NCBI GenBank assembly: GCA_030620095.1
Contig: JAUTXW010003575.1
Coordinates: 1 to 64,000 of the forward strand
Direction of reading: 5' to 3'
DNA: 64,000 bases
DNA from: Kuschelorhynchus macadamiae
Lineage: Eukaryota > Arthropoda > Insecta > Coleoptera > Curculionidae
This document shows positions 51,524 through 61,639 of the stretch, one piece after another. The stretch's first letter is position 1. Each line of letters opens with the position of its first letter. The position numbers were made by a program, and so were the translations under genes. The notes below the pieces were generated by a model, which had not been told where the DNA came from, searched no databases, and saw nothing but the letters and a program-made list of their open reading frames with translations.

Positions 51524-52393
51524 ATTATCTTTTGATATCCAACTATTGTGTTTATCGCTAAACCCTAACCATTTTACAAAAATTTTATTATTACGTTTTA
51601 GGATTTTCTCAACTAAATAAACGTCTGGGTATTTAACTTTTTGTAGTTGAAGTTCGTAGAATCCTCCTTTGATGTCTTAACCACTTATATCTTGTAGTAA
51701 ATATGTGACGGGTTCGTAAATTGAATTTTTTTTACTTTGAATATTTCACAGGTCCAGTTTGGTTTGTATTTTTTATCAAAAACACCTCTAAATTTAGATA
51801 TACGTACATGATCACCGATATGAAATTTTGGTTTAGATGTTAATTTAATTCTGTTATAAACTGTATTTAATAATATTTGTTCGTGTTTCTGTTTAATTTC
51901 AGATGGTTTAAAACCAGTTGTCCTATGTTTTTTGTTATTATAAATATTTACTATTTTTTTAAGCATATCAATCCATTTATATGTACCTTGAATGTTAAAT
52001 TCTTTCCACATTAGATTTTTAAGTGTTCGATTTACACGTTCACCAATAGAAGCTTTTTTTCACTATATACTATGTAATGAATAATGTTATATTTTTTCAT
52101 TAGGTTTTGTACTTCTTTTCCAGTAAATTCTCCTCCTGAATCTGTACAAAGATGAATTGGTTGTCTTTGATTTTAACGGATGTCCATACGTACTTTGAAA
52201 AACAGTATATTACAACTAAAATATATTTAAAGCCATTATTTTCATCTTCATATTCCTTCATTTCAACTAGATCTGCTTGCATTAGATCTAATAAAGATTT
52301 TATAATTACTTTTCTACGTTTAAAATTTATTCTTGCCGGTTTATGTATTTCTTCTACTATTTGTCGTTTAACATCGGAAATAAATGTTGACAT
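51524..52393 (-). pseudogene. Integrase of Polinton B, frameshifted
   Basis: Starts MSTFISDVKRQIVEEIHKPA (52393). First Asp in MQADLVEMKEYED. The frame slips near 52190. The second Asp region CTDSGGEFTGKEVQ and the Glu region GERVNRTLKNLMW are in other frames at 52150-52020. 52011-51685 continues with TYKWIDMLKKIVNIYNNKKH. A last slip near 51680 puts the chromodomain-like end (VYLVEKILKRN, VKWLGF) in another frame. The order and motifs are those of the element A integrase. At least three frame changes make it inactive. Confidence 0.8.
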
Positions 52394-52405
52394 TTTATTA
52401 AATTA

Positions 52406-52640
52406 TTCTATAATATTAGCTTCACGTAATTCTTCAATAATCGATATGATTTCGTTTGTACGACCTGTGTTGCCTGCCGTTTCAGAAGCAAGTAATAGTT
52501 TGAGTCTGTTTACAAGCTCATTTGGATCATCTCAAATGACATAATTGGTTTATCAGATAGTTCCATTAACATTCCTTGCCCTTCATAACTTGATTTAGAT
52601 TCTTCTTCTTCTCTTCTCTCTCTTTCTTTATTTTTTTTAC
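52406..52640 (-). pseudogene. Counterpart of the 78-aa conserved protein (B)
   Basis: The minus frame near 52550-52406 encodes ELVNRLKLLLASETAGNTG and NEIISIIEELREANIIE, matching the helical half of 27203-27439. The upstream part (52640-52550) is Glu/Ser-rich and frame-shifted. Position between integrase and DUF8207-like, as in A, except that the MSIDKFG gene is missing. Confidence 0.6.
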
Positions 52641-52646
52641 TCTCCA

Positions 52647-53320
52647 TTAATGGTTTGATAATTTTTTAAATTTAATATTTGAACTTGATTTAATATTTTT
52701 TAATACATTTGCTTTAGCCAATATACGTGAATAATTTTCAACATCATCTTTAGTGTAAACGGAGGGAATATTTTTATTAAAAAGTAAACCATAAAGTCCT
52801 TTAGTACCTTTATATTTTTTTCCTGCAATTATCAAATCGGGACCATCAAAATCAATTGATTTATTACCAATATAAAATCTTTCAATGGTTCTATCCAATT
52901 TTACTCGAAATCTTCCATCTGAATTATCACTATTTGGGTCATTAATAAATTTAATGACATATTTTAAAGGTAAATGATGATACTGGTCATAGTAATCACT
53001 TTTTCTTGTATAGTTTTATTTAGATTTTCTTCATATTCTTTTTGTTTTTGGATTTCTTCTTTTTGTAATTCGTCTTTTATATTTTTAATAATTAGTTTTC
53101 TAAGATTCATCGACGACGATGTAGGTGTTTTTTTTACCGTTGAAAAATTTAGTTTTTTCTTTAGACGTGGTGCGCTTAGAGGAATGTGTGTTTCACTCTG
53201 TATTCTTGTTATTGGTGTTGAAGAAATTGGAATAGGTTCGGAAGTTGTTGATTTTATATCATCATTGTCATAATTACCGTTTTCGGTGTCATCATTAATA
53301 TTAGAAAATTCTTTTTTCAT
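52647..53320 (-). pseudogene. DUF8207-like protein of Polinton B
   Basis: 53320-52964 is the charged, Ser/Thr-rich N-terminal part (KKEFSNINDDTENGNYDNDD, then KLNFSTVKKTPTSSS). 52898-52647 has the conserved C-terminal domain: MDRTIERFYIGNKSIDFDGP, YKGTKGLYGLLFNKN and DVENYSRILAKANVLK. The two are linked by a frame slip near 52950. Further coding-like sequence reaches about 53580. Clear relative of 26294-27130. Confidence 0.65.
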
Positions 53321-53726
53321 AAATTCTTGTTGATTTTCTTCATATTGGCTTATTTTTTCTTTCTTAGGTGAATAATGATAATAATTTCTCGTATTTACTA
53401 TGTGTTTTATTTGTTGGTTCTAATTTGTTCTCAATTGTTTTTAAATGTTTGGTTATGGGTTCAAATAAATTTTCATGTATTATTTGACCATGTTTTAATA
53501 TTTCTAATTTGTTTTTAATGCTTTTTCTTTTTCCAATTATTTTTTTTTATATTCTTCTGTGTTTGTTTTATTTTTTGTGGCATCATGTCGTTGTTGTTAT
53601 CATTTACTTTCAATGCTCAAATTCAAAATGAAAATATATTATCTACTTTATATGTATATATAATGGTCAAAACAATACCGATAACGACCTTCATCAATTT
53701 TATTATCTTTAAAAATAGTTAAAAAT

Positions 53727-54344
53727 TTAAATGGTTCTTTCCAACAATAAGAACAGGGATTTAAAAATTTCAAACGACATATCGGTTCCCACATGATCAT
53801 TATATATGTGTCGTATATTTAAATCGTCTTGTTTAAATAAAACTAGAACGTTAACATTGTCTCTTATTAAATGTTTTGGTATTCTAGCATATGTCTGACA
53901 AAGATAAAAAGAATCGATATTATTATGTCGTCCCATACTAAAATATTCTTTAATGACAGCTTGTTTATCACATGCGACGTCATCAAATATAAAAATAGAA
54001 TTTGGCTTTGCTTTTGAGGGTGAAATTATAGTTTCACTATTATTAAATGGGTAATAACCAATCCCCTTAATAGGTTTTAATAATTTTTCCAGATATATAT
54101 ATTTTGGTTGATTTAAAGATTTTGAAAATATGTATAAATTTTCAAATTTTAAACCATTCGGATGCTCAAGTAAACTTAACATTACCGATGTCTTTCCACA
54201 ATTTGAAGGTCCTGTTGAAATGCATCGTATCGTTGTAGGAAATAATTTACTATGTTTAATATTATGTTCTGCACTTATTACATCATGATTTTCCACTTCT
54301 AATGTTGTTTTTTGTTTTACAATTTTTTTCATATTATTTTTCAC
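53727..54344 (-). CDS. Packaging ATPase of Polinton B
   Basis: 205 aa, MKNNMKKIVKQKTTLEVENH. The nucleotide loop reads STGPSNCGKTSVMLSLLEHP; the usual GSGKT is changed to NCGKT, which still keeps the GxxxxGKS/T pattern. Walker B is SIFIFDDVACDKQ. FSMGRHNNIDSFYLCQTYAR follows. The end, LLLERTI, is shorter than in A: after it the frame of A continues with a conserved C-terminal stretch that here seems to lie in another frame (53690-53730). Otherwise intact. Divergent from the PLA2 gene. Confidence 0.8.
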   Translation of the reverse strand: MKNNMKKIVKQKTTLEVENHDVISAEHNIKHSKLFPTTIRCISTGPSNCGKTSVMLSLLEHPNGLKFENLYIFSKSLNQPKYIYLEKLLKPIKGIGYYPFNNSETIISPSKAKPNSIFIFDDVACDKQAVIKEYFSMGRHNNIDSFYLCQTYARIPKHLIRDNVNVLVLFKQDDLNIRHIYNDHVGTDMSFEIFKSLFLLLERTI

Positions 54345-54462
54345 TTATGTACAAGTTTGAGGAAAGTATAAGAATGAGTATATAAAAAAGTGATTTTATA
54401 ATATATAGTCAGTTAATACATTTAAGTAATAACGATAAAACGTTAATTAGAGAAAAAAAAAA
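54345..54462. promoter_or_regulatory. Divergent promoter of ATPase and PLA2 (B)
   Basis: 118 nt between opposed starts with GAGTATATAAAAAAGTG near 54377 and a second TATA-like ATAATATATAG, followed by TCAGTTAATAC, an initiator-like TCAGT. Same layout as in element A. Confidence 0.55.
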
Positions 54463-55413
54463 ATGAAATATTATATAACACATAAAGGACAAGGATTTTT
54501 AAATTTTATTATTAATAAATTGCCTTTTGAATTACATTTGCCTGGGTATAATTTTTGTGGTCCTGGAACAAAATTAGAGAAACGTTTAAAACGTGGAGAT
54601 ATTGGAATTAATCCATTGGATGAGGCTTGCAAAGAACACGACGTAGCCTATTCAAAACAAAAAGAAATAGCAGATCGTCATATGGCTGATAATGTGTTGC
54701 TTAAAAAAGCTTTAGGCCGATTACGAACATCAAATAGTGATTGGAAGGAAAAATTAGCTGCCTTAGGTGTCTCTACTGCCATGCATAGTAAAATCAAATT
54801 AGGTATGGGAGGGGATTTACAAATTAAAAATGATAAATTTAATCGCAGATTAAAAAACGATAAGTATTTAAATGTAATGAAAAAGCGTAACAATATTGTT
54901 GTTGTTCGTCAAAGTTTAAATATAATGCGTCGAAGTATTAAATCTATGGGATCCTATTTGGAAAAAATGAAGTCTTTATTAAATAAATTAAGTGATATGG
55001 ACACTTTAAAAGTAAAGAAAAATATTAAATTAAGAAATCAAAATTTAAAAAAGTATCCTGAAAAAGACGATACAAAATCTAAGAATTTTGAAAATTACCA
55101 TGAAAAAAAAATTAAACAAAAAATTAAAATAAATCCTATTTCTTCTGAAGCAGTATCAAGCAGTAAAAAAAGAAAGTTACTTGAAAGAGAAATCGAACAG
55201 GATTTGTCAACACAACTAAATAAAGCACAAAAACGTAAATTACAATCTGAACCTTTTTATAATACACATGATGATGATGAAAATAATATTAAAAAAATTA
55301 AAATTGAACAAAATCATTTGAATTCGTTGAAACGAAAGTTTAGTGAAAACAGTGACAGTGATTATTTTAATGAGATGGAAAATAATACATCTAAGAAAAT
55401 TAAGATGTCCTAG
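54463..55413 (+). CDS. Phospholipase A2 protein with long basic tail (B)
   Basis: 316 aa. Residues 1-110 match the PLA2 of A: calcium loop YNFCGPGTKLEKRLKRGD, catalytic DEACKEHDVAYSKQ. From about residue 115 on there is a Lys/Asn-rich, mostly helical tail with NLS-like clusters (KKRKLLEREIE, AQKRKLQSEPF, NTSKKIKMS), absent in A. This resembles parvovirus VP1-unique regions in combining PLA2 with basic nuclear signals. The frame is open. The tail may be a fusion with what was a separate gene. Confidence 0.85.
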   Translation: MKYYITHKGQGFLNFIINKLPFELHLPGYNFCGPGTKLEKRLKRGDIGINPLDEACKEHDVAYSKQKEIADRHMADNVLLKKALGRLRTSNSDWKEKLAALGVSTAMHSKIKLGMGGDLQIKNDKFNRRLKNDKYLNVMKKRNNIVVVRQSLNIMRRSIKSMGSYLEKMKSLLNKLSDMDTLKVKKNIKLRNQNLKKYPEKDDTKSKNFENYHEKKIKQKIKINPISSEAVSSSKKRKLLEREIEQDLSTQLNKAQKRKLQSEPFYNTHDDDENNIKKIKIEQNHLNSLKRKFSENSDSDYFNEMENNTSKKIKMS

Positions 55414-55609
55414 TAGTATATAAGTGAGTGTTACACGTTATATAATTTAGTATAAAATATTTTTTAAAAAGAATAGACATAATGGCAGCAACAACATTAT
55501 CAATTAAAAAAAAATAAAATCAAATTAAAAAAAGGAAGACTGATCGTAATCGTCGTAGTCGTGTACATGGGCAAAGCAAACAAAAAAAAAGGGAACATTA
55601 AAAAAATTA

Positions 55610-56014
55610 GTGAATTTCCAAAATGTAACTAAAAAAATAAAACAAAATATGATAAAACAAAAACCAAAAAATCTTAACAGCGTACTTAAAGTAGCTCTTA
55701 AAACTGTTCAAAAAGAAAAAGGAAAAATAAAATCAGTACCGAGAGTCATTAAAATCCCAAAAACTGGTGGAATATTACCTCTTTTACCGATATTTGCTGG
55801 TCTAAGTGCCTTAGGAGCTTTAAGTGGAGGGGCGGCAGCCATTGCCAAGGCTGTTAATGGAGCCCGTGCAGCTAAAGAGCAATTAAAGGAAAATCAACGT
55901 CATAATCAAACTATGGAATCTATAGCATTGGGAAAAGGATTATATTTAAAACCATTTAAAACTGGTCTGGGTCTTTTTTTAAACCCACATACCAAACTAA
56001 AAAATTACCCATAG
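55610..56014 (+). CDS. Core/membrane-active protein of Polinton B
   Basis: 134 aa: a basic N-terminus (MNFQNVTKKIKQNMIKQKPK), then RVIKIPKTGGILPLLPIFAG and LSALGALSGGAAAIAKAVNG, then a charged helix and a basic end (LKPFKTGLGLFLNPH). Matches 24664-25088 of A. The hydrophobic Gly/Ala helix is the conserved feature and could insert in membranes or bind DNA as a core peptide. In-frame coding upstream of 55610 is interrupted by a stop near 55590, so the original start may be further left. Confidence 0.75.
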   Translation: MNFQNVTKKIKQNMIKQKPKNLNSVLKVALKTVQKEKGKIKSVPRVIKIPKTGGILPLLPIFAGLSALGALSGGAAAIAKAVNGARAAKEQLKENQRHNQTMESIALGKGLYLKPFKTGLGLFLNPHTKLKNYP

Positions 56015-56052
56015 CACTACCTAAATATGCATTAAATAACTTTGAACTAGAT

Positions 56053-56388
56053 ATGTATGCTAAAGAATTACAAATACCTTATTTTCGAGGTGTTTTTATG
56101 AAGGATCATTTGCCAACGAAAATTAGAAATTTAGAATCAGGCATTATAAACTTGGACAATAATTCAGGACCTGGAACACATTGGACCGCTTATAAAAAAT
56201 ATAATACAAATATTTATTATTTTGATAGTTTTGGAAATTTAAGACCACCATTAGAAACTAAAAGATATTTTATTTCTAACGGCTCTTGTAACATTTTTTA
56301 TAATTATAATTCCTATCAGTCATATAATTCTGTAAATTGTGGTCATTTATGTTTAAAATTCCTATATCACCCTGTATTATATCAATAA
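56053..56388 (+). CDS. Adenain-type protease of Polinton B
   Basis: 111 aa from ATG 56053 (MYAKELQIPYFRGVFMKDHL). All catalytic regions are in one frame: GPGTHWTAYKK (His), YFDSFGNLRPP (Asp) and SVNCGHLCLKF (Cys). The oxyanion position before the Cys, normally Gln, may be the Gln in the YNSYQSYNSVN stretch. The frame is open upstream to about 55995 (LPKYALNNFELD), overlapping the core-like gene, which suggests the true start lies there. It would process virion precursors. Looks intact in its catalytic part, unlike the A copy. Confidence 0.8.
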   Translation: MYAKELQIPYFRGVFMKDHLPTKIRNLESGIINLDNNSGPGTHWTAYKKYNTNIYYFDSFGNLRPPLETKRYFISNGSCNIFYNYNSYQSYNSVNCGHLCLKFLYHPVLYQ

Positions 56389-56465
56389 ATATGATGTTCT
56401 TTATAATTTGTGTTTAGTTATTTTGTAAATATCCTATAGTTTACATAATATCTTATAAAATAATA

Positions 56466-57284
56466 ATGTCTTATACTTTTACTTTGTCAGGAAAAGATTC
56501 AAAACTTTCTACAAAAATTTACCCTCCAATTTTACTGAACGAAAATGAAGAATACGTTTTAGGATTAATTAATTTTGAAAGTTATAATTCCGTTCCAAAT
56601 ATTGATAAGTCAAACAATATGTTTTATTATGGTGATGGACAAAAAGTAGTCATACCTGAGGGATCCTATGAAATTAAAGATATATACAATTATTTAAATA
56701 ATTATTTTAACTCTAAGTATTATTCACAAAAAAATAAAATAAAAAAACAACAAGAACCTGAAATTCATTCGTTGATTGAATCGGAAAATCAACCAAATGT
56801 TAATTTAAAATATAATCTTCAAAAAAGAAGAGGAGATGAAGAAGAAGCTCTTATAGTTCTTTATTTAGGTGTAAATCATAATACTTTAAAATCAGAAATT
56901 AAATGTAATGAAAAAATTGATTTTGCAAAAGAAAATTCGATTGGTAGTTTATTAGGATTTAGTAACAAAGTTCTTGAAGTAAATAAACTGCATGTATCTG
57001 AACATCCTGTAGATATTTTAAAAATTAATTCTATATGTATTGAATGTAATTTGGTAACTAATTCTTATAATAATGGGAATCCAGTTCATATCATTCATAT
57101 GTTTTATCCTACAGCTCCACCTGGTTTTAAAATAATTGAAAAGCCAACAAACGTAATTTATCTACCAATAAGCACACGGTATATCGATGAAATTATTCTT
57201 AAAATAACAGATCAACATGGAAATGTAGTCAATTTTAGAAAAGAGCTCATAACGATACGTTTACATTTAAAGAAATTAGCTTAA
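56466..57284 (+). CDS. Minor capsid protein (penton-like) of Polinton B
   Basis: 272 aa, MSYTFTLSGKDSKLSTKIYP. Conserved blocks: YVLGLINFESYNSVPNIDKS, VIPEGSYEIKDIYNYL, VHIIHMFYPTAPPGFKIIE and a C-terminus with ILKITDQHGNVVNFRKELIT. Compared with A it has an extra Lys/Gln/Glu-rich segment at about residues 85-130 (KKQQEPEIHSLIESENQPNV), probably a surface loop. Single jelly-roll fold expected from the family. Intact. Confidence 0.85.
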   Translation: MSYTFTLSGKDSKLSTKIYPPILLNENEEYVLGLINFESYNSVPNIDKSNNMFYYGDGQKVVIPEGSYEIKDIYNYLNNYFNSKYYSQKNKIKKQQEPEIHSLIESENQPNVNLKYNLQKRRGDEEEALIVLYLGVNHNTLKSEIKCNEKIDFAKENSIGSLLGFSNKVLEVNKLHVSEHPVDILKINSICIECNLVTNSYNNGNPVHIIHMFYPTAPPGFKIIEKPTNVIYLPISTRYIDEIILKITDQHGNVVNFRKELITIRLHLKKLA

Positions 57285-57294
57285 CTCATTAAGT

Positions 57295-57483
57295 ATGGTA
57301 TTTTTATATAATGATTTTAAGTTACCTACTTCTGATAATCGGCATCGTCAACACTATAAAATGTATTCGTTTAATAAAGATTTCATCAGTTCAAACACTA
57401 AACTTAAACAATTAACATCTACAAATAAGAAGCTATTAATATCATTAGAATTCAAATTAAAAAAGAAAAATAATAAAAATTAA
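57295..57483 (+). CDS. Small basic ORF (62 aa)
   Basis: MVFLYNDFKLPTSDNRHRQH, then Lys-rich. It follows the minor capsid gene by 10 nt and precedes the major capsid by 107 nt. No family recognised; may be chance. Confidence 0.3.
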   Translation: MVFLYNDFKLPTSDNRHRQHYKMYSFNKDFISSNTKLKQLTSTNKKLLISLEFKLKKKNNKN

Positions 57484-57590
57484 AAACAACAGTTTTTGGT
57501 GTAAATTTAAACTACGTATAAGTACAACTATACATAATTTTTTAATTAGATGTAAATGTAAACTGAACGTCATTACAAAAAGAAAAAAAA

Positions 57591-58810
57591 ATGAGCTATA
57601 ATATATTAAAAGTTGGTGATAATGTTATAAGTGACGATTCAATAATTGGTTATCAGTACCATACACATCAACCCTACTCGTCAACAACTTTAAATAACAA
57701 CGATGAAATTAGAATACCGATACAAACACAGGATCTTTACACGCTCCCAAGCGAAAGCTTTTTATATATTGAAGGAAAATTATTGAAAGATGACAATAAT
57801 TTTTCACCAAATGTACAATTTATAAACAATGGACTTACTTTCCTCTTCGATGAAATTCGATATGAATTAGGAGGAGTGGTTATCGATCGTATCAGAAACC
57901 CTGGAATAACTACAACAATGAAGGGATATGTGTCATTTACTTCACACGAAACTGAAAGCTTACAAAATGCTGGTTGGTTAGCAGAATCTAGTCCAGCACT
58001 CTTAGACGGCAATGGTAATTTTAGTGCGTGTATACCATTAAAAATGTTGATGGGATTTGCAGAAGATTTTCATAAAATAATCATGAATATACGACAGGAA
58101 TTAATTTTAATAAGAAGTAATTCCGATTTGAATGCAATTATGCAAAAAGAAAACAAAAATGAAACTTATCAAATACATTTAGAAAAAGTACAATGGAAAA
58201 TGCCACATGTAACTGTTAATGATGCACAAAAATTGCGCCTTCTTAAACAATTTGAAAGTAATAGAGATTTAACTATTGCATTTAGAGAATGGGAACTTCA
58301 TGAATATCCACAACTGCAACAAACCAAAAATCATACTTGGGCCGTCAAGTCATCAAATCAACTTGAAAAACCACGCTTTGTAATTATAGGTTTTCAAACA
58401 AATTTTAAAAATAATATAGACAAAAATATGAGTCATTTCCAACACTGTAATTTAACAAATCTCAAGGTTTATTTAAATTCTGAAGTATTCCCATATGATA
58501 ATTTAAATGTTGATTTTAGCAATAACAAATTTTCAATACTCTACGAAATGTTTGTTTTCAAAAATCTTATTACTATAAAGAGAAGGGCAATCCATGTATC
58601 CATCCAATAAGATTTAAAAACCATACACCGCTTGTAGTTGTCGATTGTTCACGACAAAGCGAAGATATTCTAAAGGGTGGTGCTGTCGACATTCGTATAG
58701 AATTCGAAACAAGCTCTTCAGTTCCAGAAAATACTACTGCATATTGTTTAATTTTACATGATCGATTAGTCAAATATAATCCATTGACAAGTACAGTAAA
58801 AGTAATCTGA
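57591..58810 (+). pseudogene. Major capsid protein (hexon-like) of Polinton B, one frameshift
   Basis: Open from MSYNILKVGDNVISDDSIIG to about 58555, then one slip puts the end (YCLILHDRLVKYNPLTSTV) in another frame that stops at 58810. Blocks shared with A: LPSESFLYIEGKLLK, NNGLTFLFDEIRYELGGVVI, WKMPHVTVNDAQKLRLLKQF and LTIAFREWELHEYPQLQ. About 405 residues in total, at the short end for Polinton double jelly-roll capsids. A short leader AAAAAGAAAAAAAA directly precedes the ATG. Confidence 0.85.
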
Positions 58811-58823
58811 AGAAAGAAAAAAA

Positions 58824-59200
58824 ATGTTTATTTTGGAAATTCAGGGATTTCAGTACAAAGACAATTTTGAATTTATATGTAAAGAAATTGCTATGTAATA
58901 TCAAAAATGGAAAAATATTTCACCGCCATTTAAATTAACAATAATGGCAAAGGCCAAACAAATACACCATTAAGTTGGTTGCAATTTCAAGATATTCAAA
59001 AGCACATAATTTGGACAACTCAAAAATCTACATGGACTCCATTGGGATGACTCTAAAGATTTTTATTTACCTTATGCACGTATTTCGTTATTTATAAAAA
59101 ACATTATTAAGAAAAAAAATGATATAGTTTTTGTTACAAAGGTTTGTCAAAAAAACAATGGTTATCTAAAATTATTTCTAACCAAATTGTTGATTTATTA
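58824..59200 (+). pseudogene. Nuclease-like gene remnant of Polinton B
   Basis: MFILEIQGFQYKDNFEFICK from 58824 matches LVLDIQGFKDEKNKLIPKEL of 14387-14946 in A. Further fragments in shifting frames include HWDDSKDFYLP, corresponding to the WN-G block. Many stops. As in A, it is next to the major capsid gene, but here after its 3' end on the same strand, as also in A when strand is considered. Confidence 0.5.
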
Positions 59201-59330
59201 GATTTTGGACTCCATTGATATTAAAATATTTATTTACCTTATAACGTATTTCGTTATTTATAAAAAACATTATTAAGAAAAAAAATGATAATGTTAAGGT
59301 CAAAAAAACAATGTAAAAATCAAATGTTAC
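59037..59330. repeat. Imperfect tandem duplication in Polinton B
   Basis: GGACTCCATTG...TTTATTTACC and GCGTATTTCGTTATTTATAA-like sequence followed by CATTATTAAG occur at about 59037-59160 and again at 59207-59330, 170 bp apart. It lies in the nuclease-like remnant. A local duplication, probably by slippage. Confidence 0.7.
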
Positions 59331-59574
59331 TTGTAATAGTGTTAAATAATTTAAAAACATGTTACTTGTTGTACTAAAGCAAATGTATTTCTGTTAAGGG
59401 ATTGGTTTCTTAAAAAATAAAACAATTTTTGAAAATTAAACATTTTGTTTTTATTACATAATATAACAAATTAACCTATTAGAAAAAATTAAATATAATA
59501 AGCTAGTAATATAATAATAATTAGTGAACATTAATAACAAATATATATGAACCTTATGAATACTATATATATAA

Positions 59575-60004
59575 TTAAATATCAAAAAATCTTTGAGAAT
59601 TCAAAAAAGCATCATCTTCTTGTTCTTCTCGTTCTTTTTCTTGTTGTTCTTGTCGCTGTTGACGTTCAAACTCAGAAGAAGTAGAAGGTGAAGAAGGAGG
59701 GGGTAGTGCTGTTGATGCTGGTGGTGGTAATAACGATCGTGAACTTACAACTGAACTTATTTGAACTTTTTTCTTCTTACTTGGCGGTTCTATGCTGAGG
59801 GGATCCATTTCTTCCTCCAAATTAAAAGAATATCTCTTCACAGCTTTTTCAAATAATAAAAATTGTTCCTCACTCTCCAATTTTGCTCTGATATAGTGAA
59901 TTGGTAGATTTCCAAATTTTCTTAATAGTGTAGATGTTTTTGGGGAATATGATAATTTTATGAAAATTTTGTCCCCCTTTAGTGAAATATCTTTAACTCC
60001 AAAT
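59575..60004 (-). CDS. Unrecognised protein with Pro/Ser and Gln/Glu tail (B)
   Basis: Open minus frame from about 60004 (after TTGTTTCAG) to 59575. It starts FGVKDISLKGDKIFIKLSYS, continues LRKFGNLPIHYIRAKLESEE and the basic KKKKVQISS. It then has a low-complexity PPPSSPSTSSEFERQQRQEQ tail. No ATG before MESEEQFLLFEKA (59880). It looks like a 3' exon; the frame 61315-61115 ends at a GTAAGT and could be its first exon, but the phases do not match as sequenced. Antisense to the neighbouring genes. Function unknown. Confidence 0.4.
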
Positions 60005-60220
60005 CTGAAACAATAAGAAAAAATAATTAAAAATATATATATACACTATGTGTGTGTTTATTCTTTTATACAATGTTAGTATTGATTCCCTGTATGTTAA
60101 AATAATTTTGTTGTCGTATTTAAATTCGCAAACATTATATTTTTTATTAGTCGTTAAGAAAGCGTCTAAACCGTTAACAAATTAACACACAGTAACCATT
60201 ATTATTATGCATCTTAATAG

Positions 60221-60540
60221 TAGTTTTTTTTTTAATATAAAAGCAGGGGTTACAAGTGACACAAGTATTCTAAATACCACTACTACAGTATTTACACTAT
60301 AATTAAAAAAAAACAGTAAAAATCAAAGAGGATTTATGAGAGAAAAAAAAATCAAAATAAACGCTAGTACATAATTAATAAGAAAGCGTGTAGTTTTTTT
60401 TATAATTCGAAAATGTTTCATATATTTTTTTTAATATAAAAGCAGTGGTTACAAGTGACACAAGTATTCTAACTACCACTACTACAGTATTTACAGAACG
60501 AATAAAAAGAACAGTAAAAATCAAAGAGAATTTTATGTAA
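60221..60540 (+). promoter_or_regulatory. Duplicated TATA promoter block
   Basis: Two copies of a 120-bp block, about 60221-60340 and 60420-60540. Each has TTTAATATAAAAGCAG, then GGTTACAAGTGACACAAGTA, ACCACTACTACAGTATTTAC and CAGTAAAAATCAAAGAG. TATAAAAGC is a good TATA box with an initiator-like region about 30 bp downstream. The second copy leads directly to the gene at 60554. Confidence 0.65.
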
Positions 60541-60553
60541 ATATTAATATACT

Positions 60554-60787
60554 ATGAGAGGAAAGATGTCAGTTACTTTTGTAGAAAATCAATATAAACA
60601 CTATTACATAATTAAATGGGAATTTGCGTATAGAGAAGCTCGAAAAAGTGACTATCAGAAATATTATCTTGATAGGCTTCGTTTTGAAAGAAAAATTAAA
60701 GAATGTGAAAGTGTTTTAGAAAAAATTCTCACCGTAGAACACAGAAATAAAATATATAGTGAAAGGATAAATATACTAAATAACTGA
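60554..60787 (+). CDS. Small conserved Polinton protein with DRLRF motif (B)
   Basis: 77 aa, MRGKMSVTFVENQYKHYYII, WEFAYREARKSDYQKYYLDR, EHRNKIYSERINILNN. Relative of 30245-30469 in A. Intact frame, driven by the duplicated TATA block just upstream. Helical and basic; function unknown. Confidence 0.65.
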   Translation: MRGKMSVTFVENQYKHYYIIKWEFAYREARKSDYQKYYLDRLRFERKIKECESVLEKILTVEHRNKIYSERINILNN

Positions 60788-61114
60788 AAAAAAAATGTTG
60801 GTTTCTTTTGGTTTTTGAACTAGGTAAAAAAAACATTAAATAGCTAAATCCTTTTTTTTTCAAAAAATAATATAAAATAATCAAAAAAAAACTTACTGGA
60901 AAAGTTGATTCATTACAAGTGCCATTTTTTTTTATCTTTCACTAACACAACAATTGTTGAAGGTGTTGTCGACATTGTCTTTTTTTTTTAGAACAGAACA
61001 AATATTAATGTGAAATAACTATAGCGTGCAGTAGCTCGTTATATTTATACAGAATAGTAAATGTTTTATAGGGGAACACAGTAAAAAAAGTGAATAAATA
61101 TTTTTTTACTTACC

Positions 61115-61315
61115 AAAAAAAATCTTCTTGTCATCATTGTTATCATCCGACCAATCTATATAATTCGTTTTAATATTTGGCTGGCTTATCAAAATTTGAT
61201 TTTGTGCTATTTCCAATTCATCCTCATCATATACATTTATTTTAAAAATGTTTGCTTTTTTTGGTTGAAGCGGTGAGTTAAAGATTAGATTTGGAAATTC
61301 ACTGTTAGACATTTT
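61115..61315 (-). CDS. Acidic ORF ending at a splice donor (B)
   Basis: MSNSEFPNLIFNSPLQPKKA, FKINVYDEDELEIAQNQILI and DWSDDNNDDKKIFF, then GTAAGT. An acidic activation-type segment, probably a first exon. Candidate partner is 59575-60004, but the phase does not fit. Not recognised. Confidence 0.35.
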
Positions 61316-61639
61316 TCTTTTAAACAACTTTAAAAATAAATAAGATTTTCTAAAGGTTAGAACTGAATAATGAAAAACACCAAGTCTCTCCTAGTTTTAA
61401 ACAAAACCATTATTTACATTTACATAAAATAGAACGCAGTAAAATATGTGTTCATACAAGGTGTACAAAACTAAATATAATTAAATACAAACCTCGCTTT
61501 ATTTACTTCAAAAATGCATATCAACTGCAAAGCGCCCGGGGAACATCCCCACCTGCATTGATGGTCGCAACTGTCAAAAATGCATATCGAAACCAAACCA
61601 TCACTTAACATCCTGTTACAATTATCAAAATCTTAGGCA

